A DNA stretch of 64,000 nt, from positions 9,921 through 73,920 of the forward strand of contig JBAZZT010000008.1 of the NCBI GenBank assembly GCA_041658705.1, in the 5' to 3' direction. Made by a program: the position numbers and the translations under genes. The DNA is from CAIKNB01 sp041658705. GTDB taxonomy: Bacteria > Patescibacteriota > Patescibacteriia > 2-12-FULL-60-25. Under the pieces are notes generated by a model. That model saw nothing but the letters and a program-made list of their open reading frames with translations, did no database searches and was not told where the DNA came from. This document shows, piece by piece, positions 25,034 to 33,681 of this stretch. Within the stretch, counting starts at the first letter, position 1. Each line of letters starts with the position of its first letter.

Positions 25034-25447
25034 ATGTTCCTTCCCAAGAAAGTCACGCATTTTTTCAGCAAAGCTTTCCGCGCGGCCGCGGAAGAAGAAG
25101 AGACCGCCGGTCTTCTTGAGCTGATGGAGTATGCCAACGTCTTGATCTACAGCTTTGGGCTGTCCATGCGCGGCAAGTCGTCTCCTTAATATCTGAATAA
25201 AGCCGGTGGTTGCCTGAACGACTGCGGCAAGTGGGTGACGATAGGCTATGTCGTGCATAGTCGTCTACAGCGTGAAGCCATCTACGACTCGAAAAGAATC
25301 GAGCTGCATTTCCACTACGAGCGGGATCTTAAGCTCTTCAAACTCACCGTGAAGTTCTTCGGACCCGGGCGTGGTCATGAGGTTCGATGCCTTCAAGTCG
25401 CCTGGAACCAGAAAGGCGGATCGGTCAGCGTGTCTTCGGACTTCTGA
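25034..25447 (+). pseudogene. Small gene interrupted by an in-frame TAA
   Basis: From the ATG at 25034 (SD AAAGGAG) one frame runs to 25447 but contains TAA at 25187-25189. The first part is 51 residues (MFLPKKVTHFFSKAFRAAAE start). The part after the stop continues in the same frame without a gap (YLNKAGGCLNDCGKWV, then a beta-rich tail ending SVSSDF). The continuity, single promoter and single terminator argue for one 137-residue protein with a nonsense mutation or a sequencing error. GTG at 25235 could restart translation. No family recognised. Confidence 0.65.
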
Positions 25448-25452
25448 ACTCA

Positions 25453-25486
25453 AGCGGCATCCCACCCGGGTGCCGCTGCTTTTTTT
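25453..25486 (+). terminator. Terminator after the interrupted gene
   Basis: GCGGCA/TGCCGC stem with an inner CCC/GGG, then T7. ACTCAA precedes it directly after the stop codon. Confidence 0.88.
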
Positions 25487-25504
25487 ATCGTCACTCCTTT
25501 CCCT

Positions 25505-25650
25505 TCGTGTCATTACCCGGTTCAACCGGGTAATCCAGAGAGAGAATAAATCAAAAGTGCTTTTCTCTCTCTGGATCCCCCGCTTTCGCGGAGGATGACA
25601 GAGGGGGGGGCGGAGGATGACAGAAAAAAAGACGGAGGATGACAAAGGAG
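25505..25650. repeat. Family-B dispersed palindromic repeat
   Basis: Contains TGTCATTACCCGGTT and AACCGGGTAATCCAGAGAG, then the inverted partner CTCTCTGGATCCCCCGCTTTCGCGGAGGATGACA and three further GGAGGATGACA words in tandem. Related copies are at 26751-26791 and 35093-35230. It fills most of the space between the interrupted gene and the SPFH gene. Confidence 0.8.
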
Positions 25651-25745
25651 TTGAGATTTGATTATTCTTCATTGGTCATTGATTATTTCTCCGTCCCGTG
25701 GTTTCATCTTAGCTAGATGCGCCAGTTAACCAAGGCGCTAAACAT

Positions 25746-26492
25746 ATGGAATATCTCGTCTTTCTAGTCATCGCGATCCTTTTGATCTCGATCCGCCAAA
25801 TCAACCAGTATGAGCGCGGCGTGAGATTCACGCTGGGCAAGTTCAGCGCTTTAGTCGGTCCAGGCTGGCGTTTGGTCGTCCCCGTCTTCCAGAGCATGAA
25901 GAAGGTGGATATCCGCACCAAGGCCGTCGAAGTGCCGTATCAGGATGCGATCACCAAGGATAACGTGTCGTGCAAGATCAACGCGGTCATCTATTACCGC
26001 ATCTCCGAAGCGGCCAAGTCGGTGATCGAAGTCGAAAACGTGTGGAACGCCGTATCACAGCTCGCGCAGACCACCATGCGCAACATCGCCGGCGAACTCT
26101 CGCTCGACGAATTGCTTTCGGAACGCGACCAAGCTTCGGCGCGCATCAAGGAACTCATAGTGACTCATACTACGAGCTGGGGAGTGGAGGTCTTGGGCGT
26201 CGAATTGAAGGACATCGCGTTACCTGAAGAGATGAAGCGCACCATCGGCAAGCAAGCCGAGGCGGAGCGCGAAAAACGCGCGGTCATCATCAGTTCCGAG
26301 GGCGAAGTCATAGCCGCCGACAACCTGCGCAAAGCCGCGGAAATCTTGGCCGTGAGCCCCGGCGCCTTGCATCTGCGCACGCTCAACACCATCAACGACG
26401 TCTCAAGTGACGTATCCAACACCATCGTCTTCGCCTTGCCGCTCGAAATCCTGCGCGCCTTCGAACGCTGGAACAAGCCGCAGAGCCAATAA
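25746..26492 (+). CDS. SPFH / band 7 protein, slipin-like
   Basis: 248 residues. An N-terminal hydrophobic hairpin (3-16) is followed by the SPFH domain: YERGVRFTLGKF, GWRLVVPVF, VDIRTKAVEVPYQ, TKDNVSCKINAVIYYRI, and the end AEAEREKRAVIISSEGE as in slipins/stomatins (YbbK/p-stomatin group). Such proteins form ring-like membrane microdomain scaffolds. The usual partner NfeD-type protease is not adjacent. Single gene with a terminator right after. Confidence 0.9.
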   Translation: MEYLVFLVIAILLISIRQINQYERGVRFTLGKFSALVGPGWRLVVPVFQSMKKVDIRTKAVEVPYQDAITKDNVSCKINAVIYYRISEAAKSVIEVENVWNAVSQLAQTTMRNIAGELSLDELLSERDQASARIKELIVTHTTSWGVEVLGVELKDIALPEEMKRTIGKQAEAEREKRAVIISSEGEVIAADNLRKAAEILAVSPGALHLRTLNTINDVSSDVSNTIVFALPLEILRAFERWNKPQSQ

Positions 26493-26503
26493 GCAAAAAG
26501 ATA

Positions 26504-26530
26504 AAGGACGCGATAAATCGCGTCCTTTTC
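26504..26530 (+). terminator. Terminator of the SPFH gene
   Basis: AAGGACGCG/CGCGTCCTT stem with loop ATAAAT, then TT. Confidence 0.85.
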
Positions 26531-26604
26531 GGTAAAACAAAACGCATTCAAAATAGTACCTACGCGCCTGGATAGCCAAACGCTGTCATCGCAAGTCCTG
26601 ACAT

Positions 26605-26750
26605 CAAATGCACCTCATACTTTTTGCCGCCAAAAAGTATGCAAAAACCGCTGGGGCCTCGAATTCGCTTACATGTATATAGTTAAGCGTTCTTGCGGTT
26701 AGCTCAACTCTCGGCCCCAGACCCCGCCTCGAGGACTTCGACCTCCATCA
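26605..26750 (+). repeat. 146-bp direct repeat with internal palindrome, copy 1
   Basis: Starts CAAATGCACCTCATAC. Holds an inner inverted repeat: CTGGGGCC ... CGCT facing AGC ... GGCCCCAG. About 85-90% identical by eye to 26941-27084. No coding capacity. Confidence 0.85.
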
Positions 26751-26940
26751 TCCTGTCATTACCCGGTCCAACCGGGTAATCCAGAGAGTATTCCGTTCCT
26801 ATCTCTCCTCTAGCCAATCAGGCGGGGGTCAGGGGGGTTTGCGTCAAGCCAACCGCAAGAGCAACTAAGCAACATACATGTTGCGCATAGCGAACCCCCG
26901 GCGTCTTTGGTCACTTTCCACGCGGAAAGTGACGAACAAT
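26751..26940. other. Spacer between the two direct repeats
   Basis: No gene. Begins with a family-B word (GTCATTACCCGGTCCAACCGGGTAAT), then a region with GGGGGTTTGCG facing CGAACCCCC, and ends in a perfect hairpin CACTTTCC/GGAAAGTG at about 26911-26930. Confidence 0.5.
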
Positions 26941-27084
26941 CAAATGCACCTCATACTTTTTGGCGGCAAAAAGTAGGCAAAAACCGCTGGGGCCTCGAAT
27001 TCGCTAACAAGTATAGGCTTGAGCGTTCTTGCGGTTAGCTCAACTCTCGGCCCCAGACCCCACCTGGAGGACTACGACTTTCAT
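26941..27084 (+). repeat. 146-bp direct repeat with internal palindrome, copy 2
   Basis: Second copy. The inner arms are CTGGGGCCTCG...TTCGCTAAC and GTTAGCTCA...GGCCCCAG. The loop between the arms differs most between copies, as expected if the structure rather than the sequence is kept. Confidence 0.85.
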
Positions 27085-27170
27085 CTTTCTTAAAAAAAGC
27101 GCGCGGGTTCCAAGTTGCGGAAGCTCGCGCGGCAGAGGTTCTGGTCCCGGGATCATCACTCACTCCGTTC

Positions 27171-27389
27171 TCATGGGGAATCGTCGCACTGCAAGATGGC
27201 TGTCGTGATGTACTCCTTATACGGCGGCAAGTGGGCGCGATAGTGCAGCGGCGTTCGGGTCTCAACGATGGTGAAGGCGCGTTTTGTTTCCCAGTTGAAC
27301 CCGGTGTCATGGCGTAAGCGTTGGATTGCCTCGTTGATTTCCTCATTCGGTGGTTGGTCACAGGCCGTGACGATGATGATGCGTTCCAT
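27171..27389 (-). CDS. Small hypothetical protein, 72 residues
   Basis: The ATG at 27389 follows AAAGGAG seven bases upstream; a longer frame to 27413 has no such signal. It begins MERIIIVTACDQPPNEEINEAI, with a hydrophobic strand followed by a helix, then WETKRAFTIVETRTPLHY. It may be a small ferredoxin-like alpha/beta fold. The leader is nearly the same as that of the 54-residue gene at 3156. Unknown function. Confidence 0.55.
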   Translation of the reverse strand: MERIIIVTACDQPPNEEINEAIQRLRHDTGFNWETKRAFTIVETRTPLHYRAHLPPYKEYITTAILQCDDSP

Positions 27390-27424
27390 GGCTCGACTCC
27401 TTTCTTGTTCCATGGGTTGGGGGA

Positions 27425-27540
27425 ACTTTTGAAAAACGCGATCTGCTTGCGCTTCGCGCGGGAAAATCCTCGGCGTATTTCAATACGCTTCCGGTTTTTA
27501 CGCGCTCTGCGCGGCGTAGCTCATCGTTTTTCAGAGGGTT
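27425..27540. repeat. Long imperfect inverted repeat
   Basis: TTGAAAAACGCGAT near the left end faces ATCGTTTTTCA near the right end, with CGCGCGG/CTGCGCGG parts and the central hairpin GCGTATTTCAATACGC. No coding sequence. It lies upstream of the ECF sigma gene on one side and the 72-residue gene on the other. Confidence 0.6.
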
Positions 27541-27664
27541 CCTCGGGTTGAAGGTGCGGGTACAAGTGCAGTGTAGCACCGACCTCTGAAACGCGCTGAA
27601 CCTTTATTTATGCGGTTTTTTAATGCTATACTGTCACTCGAAAGCTAACCTCACGTTTACCCAC

Positions 27665-28240
27665 ATGGACACCCAAGAACGCAAACGCGTGCTCGAGCGG
27701 GATCACGAACTCTTCAAGCGGATCAAGCAAGATCCTGCGGTCGTGGGAGAGCTGTATGATCTGTACGCCGAAAGGTTGTACGCCTTTCTGCTCAAACGCT
27801 GCAGCCATAAAGAGACCGCCGAGGATCTGGTCTCGCATACCTTCACCAAGTTCCTCGAAGCCGTACCCCGACTCGAGTGGCGGGGGGCGCCGCTCTCGGC
27901 GTGGCTCTTCCAAGTCGCGTCCAACGCGCTGATCGATCATTACCGCAAAGCTTCGACGCGGCACGATACGGCGTTGGATGACGATACTTGGGATCCGCCC
28001 TCGGCGGACGATCCGGCTTGGAACACGGAGATCGTCATGGAAGGCGAACGTCTGCGCAGCGCCATGCAAGATCTTTCCTCGCGGGATCAACAAGTCCTGG
28101 ACCTACGCTTCTTCGGAGGATTCGACACCGCGGAGATTGCCGCGGAGCTTAACGTCTCGGCCAACCACGCCGCCGTGCTGGTGTATCGGGCGGTGGGACG
28201 GTTGCGCCGCATCCTCATAACCACAGCCAAAATCGTATGA
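27665..28240 (+). CDS. ECF-type sigma-70 family sigma factor
   Basis: 191 residues from the ATG at 27665. Region 2 includes LYDLYAERLYAFLLKRC, ETAEDLVSHTF and the WLFQVASNALIDHYRK motif. After an acidic linker (~100-130), region 4 has LSSRDQQVLDLRFFGGFDTAEIA and a helix-turn-helix ending VYRAVGRLRR. No region 1 or 3, so it is an ECF-type factor. Its stop overlaps the start of the next gene (ATGA at 28237), which encodes a membrane protein with a cytosolic N-terminus, the usual position of an anti-sigma factor. Confidence 0.9.
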   Translation: MDTQERKRVLERDHELFKRIKQDPAVVGELYDLYAERLYAFLLKRCSHKETAEDLVSHTFTKFLEAVPRLEWRGAPLSAWLFQVASNALIDHYRKASTRHDTALDDDTWDPPSADDPAWNTEIVMEGERLRSAMQDLSSRDQQVLDLRFFGGFDTAEIAAELNVSANHAAVLVYRAVGRLRRILITTAKIV

Positions 28241-31200
28241 GCCAGAACAACCAACACGAAAAATCCGCCGAAGAATTGGACGAACTGCTGCGCCGGGGCG
28301 CAGAAGAGTGTAATCAACGCGAGCTCAAGCCGTTTTTACAGACAGCTAGGGCCATCGAGCGCCAAGCCCGCGCCAGCGACGGAAAACTTGATTCTAAAGT
28401 CGCCTTAAAGCAGCGCTCTGAACTCATTTCTATGGCGGATAAAATTAAGAAATCGGATGTCGAAGTTCGAGATTCGAATATCGATTCACCACATTCGACA
28501 TTCGACATTCGACATTCCAGCTTCCTCACTCGTCCTTGGTACGTCTGGGCGGGCGGCTTGGCGACCGTCGCCGCGGTTTTGGTCGTGGCGGTAGTGCTTA
28601 CGCATCCCGGCAGCGCACCGCGTCTGACCGGCCTGTTCGCGAACCGCGCAGAACAAGTCAGTCGGCTTTTGATACCCGAAGCGAACGCGGCGGATGCTTT
28701 TACTTTTGCCGCGGAAAAGCGCGGAGCCGATGGCGTGGATACCACGACCTCCTTCATCGTCACGACCAAGCTCGCGTTGTCGGCCGACGACCTGAAGCAG
28801 CATCTTGATATCACGCCGGCTGATTCGACCGACGTGAACGTGGTCAAGCCCAAAGCCGTCACCGTCGCTGATTTGGGCGGCGGTAAATTCAAAGTCACTC
28901 CCGAGGAAGCGCTCACGCCGGGCAAGGTCTATCGCCTCCAAATCCCGGCTGCTATCGAACACGCGGACGGTTCCGTCACCAATAAAGACTTCACTTGGGC
29001 CGTGCAGACGCGCAACGTCTTCCGCGTCACCTCAAGCGTGCCCGCCGACCACGTGTCTTTCGTGCCCGTCAACACCGGCATCGAATTCACTTTGAACCAG
29101 CAAAATTGGGAAGATCCCGCGCCGTATTTTTCCATCACCCCCGCGGCTGAAGGTCGCTTCGAGGCGCGCAACCGCTCGCTGACTTTCGTGCCCGCGAAAC
29201 CTCTGGCCTACGGCCAATTGTACACGGTGACGCTCAAGCAGGGCCTCAAGCTCAAGGACAGCCAGACTGCGCTGGAGCAGGATGCCGTGGTGCGTTTCGA
29301 GACGCAGAGTGAAGCTCAATACAAAGCCCAAGTGGCCAAAGAGCAACCTAAGCCGGCGGTCACTCCGACTGACGAATATAACCAAAGCGTGGTCGGCAAG
29401 GATGTGCTGATGCCGGTCTACTGGAACGATGACCAACTCAAACAAGTCGACGTCACGGGTTACCAGTTGAGCCGCGATCAAGCCAAGACCTTCCTCGAGG
29501 AGCGCGGCAAAGTGCCGGATTACGCGGTCGAGACCAAGCGTCGCGTCTCGAATTACGCCAAGTACGCCAACCAAAAAACCTGGAGCCTCAAAGGCAATTT
29601 GGAGAAGAGTACCTATTACGGATATAACCTGCGTCTGCCTAACACGATCGGCGCCGGAGATTATCTGGTGCGCATCGAGACCAAGGGCGCGGAACCGACT
29701 TGGACTTTCCTCGAGGTCACGCGCGTCTTAACCTATTCGGTCGCGGACAAGAACACGCTGCTCGTCTGGGCCATGAACGTCGAGACCAACCGTCCGTTGG
29801 GCGACATCGCCGTGGCCATCGGTTCGACCCAAGTACGCACGGGGGCTGATGGCGTCGCGCGTTTGCCCGTGCCAGCGGTCTTGACCGCCACGGATACTGA
29901 AGCCGGCACCGGCGCAGTCCTGACTTTGGGCGAAGGAACGTTGTCATCGGTTCTGTGGCTGCCCAAAGGTTCGAATTATTATTACGGCGGATACGGGCAG
30001 ATGAGCGAAGACGATGCCACGCTGGCCTACCTATATAACGATCGTCCGCTGTATCGCACCAACGACAAGTTGTTTGCCTACGGTCTCATCCGCGACCGCG
30101 ACAATGGCGCGACGCCAAACGACGTCACGCTCGAGCTGGTCAAATCAAGCTATTATTGGGATTATTTTTCCGGCGAACAAAAAGTCTATGCGCGCAGCTC
30201 GGTGCAACCGGATGAAAAAGGTTTTTATCGCTCCGAGATGGAGTGGTCCAATCTCGCGCCCGGCTATTACTCGGTCTTGCTCAAGCGCGGTGCCAAGCGC
30301 GTGACTCTGCGCACCTTTGAGGTCCGCGATTTCGTGAAGCCTGCTTACACTTTAGATCTGACTTTCGACAAGCAGGAGGTCTTCGCGGGCGACACCGTCG
30401 TGGGTGAGGCGCGCGTCACCTTCTTCGACGGCACGCCGGTGGCTGATATGAAGCTTGACCTATCCGCGTCATCTTTGGGCGTGCATCAAACCATCGCTAC
30501 CGACTCCGACGGACGCGCGACCTTCAGCTTCAAGACCCAAAAATGGGATTGCACGGAAAACTACTCGGGTCAAGATTGGTTCTACTGCGCTTCCACGCAA
30601 AACGTGTACGTCTCGGTCGCGCCGTCTGACGGCGAAGAAGCGCAAATCAGCGCGGCAGACAGCATCACGGTGTGGCGCTCGCATGTCTCGCTCGAGTCTT
30701 ACGTCAACACCGAAGGCGACAAAACGCACTTCGACTTCCAGGCGCGGCGGGTCGATTTGAGCCATCCCGAGTACGTGGATTCCGATACGGTGTTGGCCGA
30801 ACCGGTGCGCGGCGGCAAGATCACGGGCCGCATCATCGAGCGGACGTGGAAGCAAATCCAGACCGGCACCAACTACAATTATCAGACCAAACTGACTTAT
30901 CCCGTGTATAAATACGAGCTTGAGACCCGTGAGGTGGGCAAGATCGACGTGACCACGGATGGGGCAGGCAAAGCCAGCTTCGACTTCAAAGTCCCGAGCA
31001 GCACCGCGAGCTACCAGGCCATCACGTCGCTCAAAGACGAAAACAGCGTGGATGATTTCGCGGTCAACTACTTCGCCTACAACTCCTATCGCCGTATCTC
31101 GAACGATTATATGGCGCCGCCGGACTCGACGGGTTACGTCGATAACAGCATCTACTTCCAACCTCCAATGAGCGAGCAGGAACGCTCTGGCTATAAAGTC

Positions 31201-33624
31201 GGCGAAAAGGTGAAGCTCGCGTTCTACCAAGGCAAGAATGAATTGCGCCCCGCGGAAACGCCCATCTTCCTGTATGTGAAGAGTCAGCGCGGCTTGAAAG
31301 ACGCCGTAGTGAGCGACAAGCCGACCTTTGAATTCGACTTCGCACAAGAACTCATCCCCAACGTGACCATCCGCGGTGTGTTGTTCCGCGATGGAGGATT
31401 CTATCCGCGCAATTATTCCGCCGGCATAGACACGGCACAGCGTGAACTCAACATAACCGTCACGCCGGACAAGACCTCGTACGCCCCGGGCGGCAAAGCC
31501 GTGTTCCATGTCTCGCTCAAGACCAAGGAAGGCCAAGCGGCCGGAGGCGCGCGCGTCGCGCTGGGTCTGGTCGACGAAGCGCTGTACGCCGCGGGCAATG
31601 AATGGATGACCGGCGACCCGAATCCGCTGGCTTCGCTTTACGCTTGGGTGGATGATGGCATCATCTTGGAGAACGCTTCGCGCAATCCCGAAGGGAATAA
31701 TGATATGGGTTTCGGTGGAGCTGAACGCGGCGGGGGAGGCGGCGAGCAAGTGCGGCGCAACTTCAAGGACACAGCCGCTTTTCAGACGTTTACCGCCGAT
31801 GCGCAGGGTCAAGCCGATATCACAGTCGATCTGCCGGATAACATCACGAGTTGGCGCGCCAATCTGGTCGCCATCACGCCGGACTTGTACGCCGGACAGT
31901 CGCGCCTCAACGTCAAAGTCACCAAGCCGCTTTTCGTGGATGCGGTCGTCCCGTCTCCCGTGCTCGTCGCCGACAAGCCGGTCTTGAAACTCCGTGCTTT
32001 CGGCATCGCCTTCAAGGGTCACGAACCGGTGAGCTTCAGCGTGGATGCGCCGAGCCTCGGCCTGCTGAACGAAAAAGTCGAAGGCAAAGCCTATGAGCCG
32101 TCGTATATAAACGTGAAGACGCTGACTCCGGGCGAGCACACTTTGGTGCTGCGCGTGACGTCGTCCAAAGGCACGGATGCCATGGAAAAGAAGATCACTG
32201 TATTGGAATCGCGTTTTGCCAAAGACGAGAAAGTGGAAGTCGAGTTGGGTCCCGGAGCGACTTTGCCTTCGCTCGGCAACTCGCGCGAAATCGACCTCTC
32301 CTTCCTGCCTAAATCCCGCGTCCAGTACCTGGGTAATGTGTATCGCTTGAGCTATGCCTGGTCCGATCGTTTGGAGGCGTTGTATGCCAAGCAACTGGCG
32401 CGCAAGCTCCTGACCGAACAATTCAATCGCAAGCTCGAAGGCAGCGACGAATCCTTGCTGCGCTTCCAGAAGCCGAGCGGCGGCCTGTCTATCCTGCCTT
32501 ACAGCTCGGAGGATCCGGAACTCACGGCCAAGATCGCGACCATCGACGCGACGCCTTTCGACCGCGTCGCCATGCAGGGCTACTTCACCGACATCCTGCA
32601 GAAAAAAGACGTGAGCCGCGAAGAGCAGCTGCGCGCTTTGTCCGGTCTGGCCGGTCTCGGTGCGCCCGTGCTGCAGCAATTGCAGGACATGTCGGCTCTC
32701 AAGGATCTGAATTGGCATGAGAAGCTCGCGGTCATGCGCGGCTTGAACGCTTTGGGCGACCAGTCCGGCGCGCGCAACATGCTGGATGAACTGCTCAAGA
32801 CAAGCGAAGAGCACGATGGCCTCATGTCGGTCCGCGTCGCCGACGACAAACGATCGAACTACGAAGCCACGTCAGAGGCCGCGGTGGTGGCGGCGGAACT
32901 CGTGCATCCGAGCGCGTCCAAACTCGCCGCTTGGTTGGCCGCGAACTGGGCCGCGGATGTCTTCCCGGCTTTGGATAAGATCGCGTATCTGCGTCAAGTC
33001 GTGCCCGCGGCTTCGGCTCGGGAGGTCACGATCGGTTATGTGCTGGGCGGGCAAGACAAGACCGTCACCCTCAAGGACGGTTGGGGCGAAAGCGTAAAGA
33101 TCACCGCCGCCGAGGCCAAGGATTTCCGCATCACCAAAGTGGATGGACCGGCGGTCGGCGTGTTCACGCGGCTGGCTTCCGGTATGCCGCAATCGAACGC
33201 CGAACTTTCAGTGGAGCGCCATTATGAGAACGCGGACAAAAAGACCACGACTGAATTCAGCGAAAACCAAGCGGTTTACGTCAAACTTAAAGTGGCTTGG
33301 AAGGCCACTGCGCAGAGCGGTTGCTACACCTTGCGTGATCATCTCCCGGCCAACTTGGCACCGCTCGTGGATGTGTGGTGGAGCGGCAGTTGGGATCAAA
33401 ATCAGTCTCTGTGGTATCCGTCAGACGTGGGTGATGGAGCCGTGTCGTTCATCGTGTGCAATCCTTCGTGGCCGACTTCCAAGTCAGACAACATGCGCGA
33501 GGTGACATATAAAGCCCGCGTGATTTCCCGCGGCACGTACTTGGCCGAGCCCGCGATCATGCAAAGCAACGAGACGCCTTCCTACGCCGCGTTGAGCAAG
33601 CCGGAGACAGTCACGGTGAAATGA
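28237..33624 (+). CDS. Giant alpha-2-macroglobulin-like membrane protein, possible anti-sigma fusion
   Basis: 1795 residues. Residues 1-97 are charged and cytosolic, 101-122 form one membrane helix, and the rest is outside. Ig-like domains (VFRVTSSVPAD at ~265) come first, then macroglobulin-type beta domains. TYAPGGKAVFHVSLKTKEG is followed by ALGLVDEALYA, and the A2M core DLPDNITSWRANLVAIT is at ~1198; the alpha-toroid-like region is ~1370-1600. I see no CxEQ thioester motif, so it resembles the thioester-less bacterial A2M group. These proteins trap or sense proteases. Coupling to an ECF sigma gene and the cytosolic N-terminus suggest a signalling role (inference). Residues ~74-97 are partly encoded by a TCGACAT tandem repeat. 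No signal peptide; type II topology. Confidence 0.8.
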   Translation: MSQNNQHEKSAEELDELLRRGAEECNQRELKPFLQTARAIERQARASDGKLDSKVALKQRSELISMADKIKKSDVEVRDSNIDSPHSTFDIRHSSFLTRPWYVWAGGLATVAAVLVVAVVLTHPGSAPRLTGLFANRAEQVSRLLIPEANAADAFTFAAEKRGADGVDTTTSFIVTTKLALSADDLKQHLDITPADSTDVNVVKPKAVTVADLGGGKFKVTPEEALTPGKVYRLQIPAAIEHADGSVTNKDFTWAVQTRNVFRVTSSVPADHVSFVPVNTGIEFTLNQQNWEDPAPYFSITPAAEGRFEARNRSLTFVPAKPLAYGQLYTVTLKQGLKLKDSQTALEQDAVVRFETQSEAQYKAQVAKEQPKPAVTPTDEYNQSVVGKDVLMPVYWNDDQLKQVDVTGYQLSRDQAKTFLEERGKVPDYAVETKRRVSNYAKYANQKTWSLKGNLEKSTYYGYNLRLPNTIGAGDYLVRIETKGAEPTWTFLEVTRVLTYSVADKNTLLVWAMNVETNRPLGDIAVAIGSTQVRTGADGVARLPVPAVLTATDTEAGTGAVLTLGEGTLSSVLWLPKGSNYYYGGYGQMSEDDATLAYLYNDRPLYRTNDKLFAYGLIRDRDNGATPNDVTLELVKSSYYWDYFSGEQKVYARSSVQPDEKGFYRSEMEWSNLAPGYYSVLLKRGAKRVTLRTFEVRDFVKPAYTLDLTFDKQEVFAGDTVVGEARVTFFDGTPVADMKLDLSASSLGVHQTIATDSDGRATFSFKTQKWDCTENYSGQDWFYCASTQNVYVSVAPSDGEEAQISAADSITVWRSHVSLESYVNTEGDKTHFDFQARRVDLSHPEYVDSDTVLAEPVRGGKITGRIIERTWKQIQTGTNYNYQTKLTYPVYKYELETREVGKIDVTTDGAGKASFDFKVPSSTASYQAITSLKDENSVDDFAVNYFAYNSYRRISNDYMAPPDSTGYVDNSIYFQPPMSEQERSGYKVGEKVKLAFYQGKNELRPAETPIFLYVKSQRGLKDAVVSDKPTFEFDFAQELIPNVTIRGVLFRDGGFYPRNYSAGIDTAQRELNITVTPDKTSYAPGGKAVFHVSLKTKEGQAAGGARVALGLVDEALYAAGNEWMTGDPNPLASLYAWVDDGIILENASRNPEGNNDMGFGGAERGGGGGEQVRRNFKDTAAFQTFTADAQGQADITVDLPDNITSWRANLVAITPDLYAGQSRLNVKVTKPLFVDAVVPSPVLVADKPVLKLRAFGIAFKGHEPVSFSVDAPSLGLLNEKVEGKAYEPSYINVKTLTPGEHTLVLRVTSSKGTDAMEKKITVLESRFAKDEKVEVELGPGATLPSLGNSREIDLSFLPKSRVQYLGNVYRLSYAWSDRLEALYAKQLARKLLTEQFNRKLEGSDESLLRFQKPSGGLSILPYSSEDPELTAKIATIDATPFDRVAMQGYFTDILQKKDVSREEQLRALSGLAGLGAPVLQQLQDMSALKDLNWHEKLAVMRGLNALGDQSGARNMLDELLKTSEEHDGLMSVRVADDKRSNYEATSEAAVVAAELVHPSASKLAAWLAANWAADVFPALDKIAYLRQVVPAASAREVTIGYVLGGQDKTVTLKDGWGESVKITAAEAKDFRITKVDGPAVGVFTRLASGMPQSNAELSVERHYENADKKTTTEFSENQAVYVKLKVAWKATAQSGCYTLRDHLPANLAPLVDVWWSGSWDQNQSLWYPSDVGDGAVSFIVCNPSWPTSKSDNMREVTYKARVISRGTYLAEPAIMQSNETPSYAALSKPETVTVK
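28456..28527 (+). repeat. Simple-repeat insertion inside the A2M gene
   Basis: Imperfect tandem words ATTCGACATTCGACATTCG lie in frame just before the membrane helix and encode a stretch including STFDIRHSSF. Confidence 0.7.
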
Positions 33625-33632
33625 AGCTAGAC

Positions 33633-33680
33633 GGTAGGGGCGCATGCCATGCGCCCTGCCGGTAGACGGTAGCCAGACAA
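33633..33680. repeat. GTAGGGGCG palindromic repeat, variant copy
   Basis: GGGGCGCATGCCATGCGCCC palindrome between two GACGGTAG words. It is related to the elements at 39660, 55195, 58197 and 61580, which share GTAGGGGC...GCCCCTAC ends. Confidence 0.7.
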
Positions 33681-33681
33681 A

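Noticed and set aside
25187..25189. TAA reassigned to an amino acid
   Set aside because: TAA, TAG and TGA all end normal genes in this window, so a single nonsense change is simpler.
26605..27084. CRISPR array
   Set aside because: Only two copies, each far too long, with a 190-bp spacer and no cas genes.
30469..32814. A 781-codon open frame on the minus strand
   Set aside because: It is fully antisense to the A2M-like gene, has no SD or start signal, and its composition (Arg, His, Val rich) is typical of an antisense shadow.
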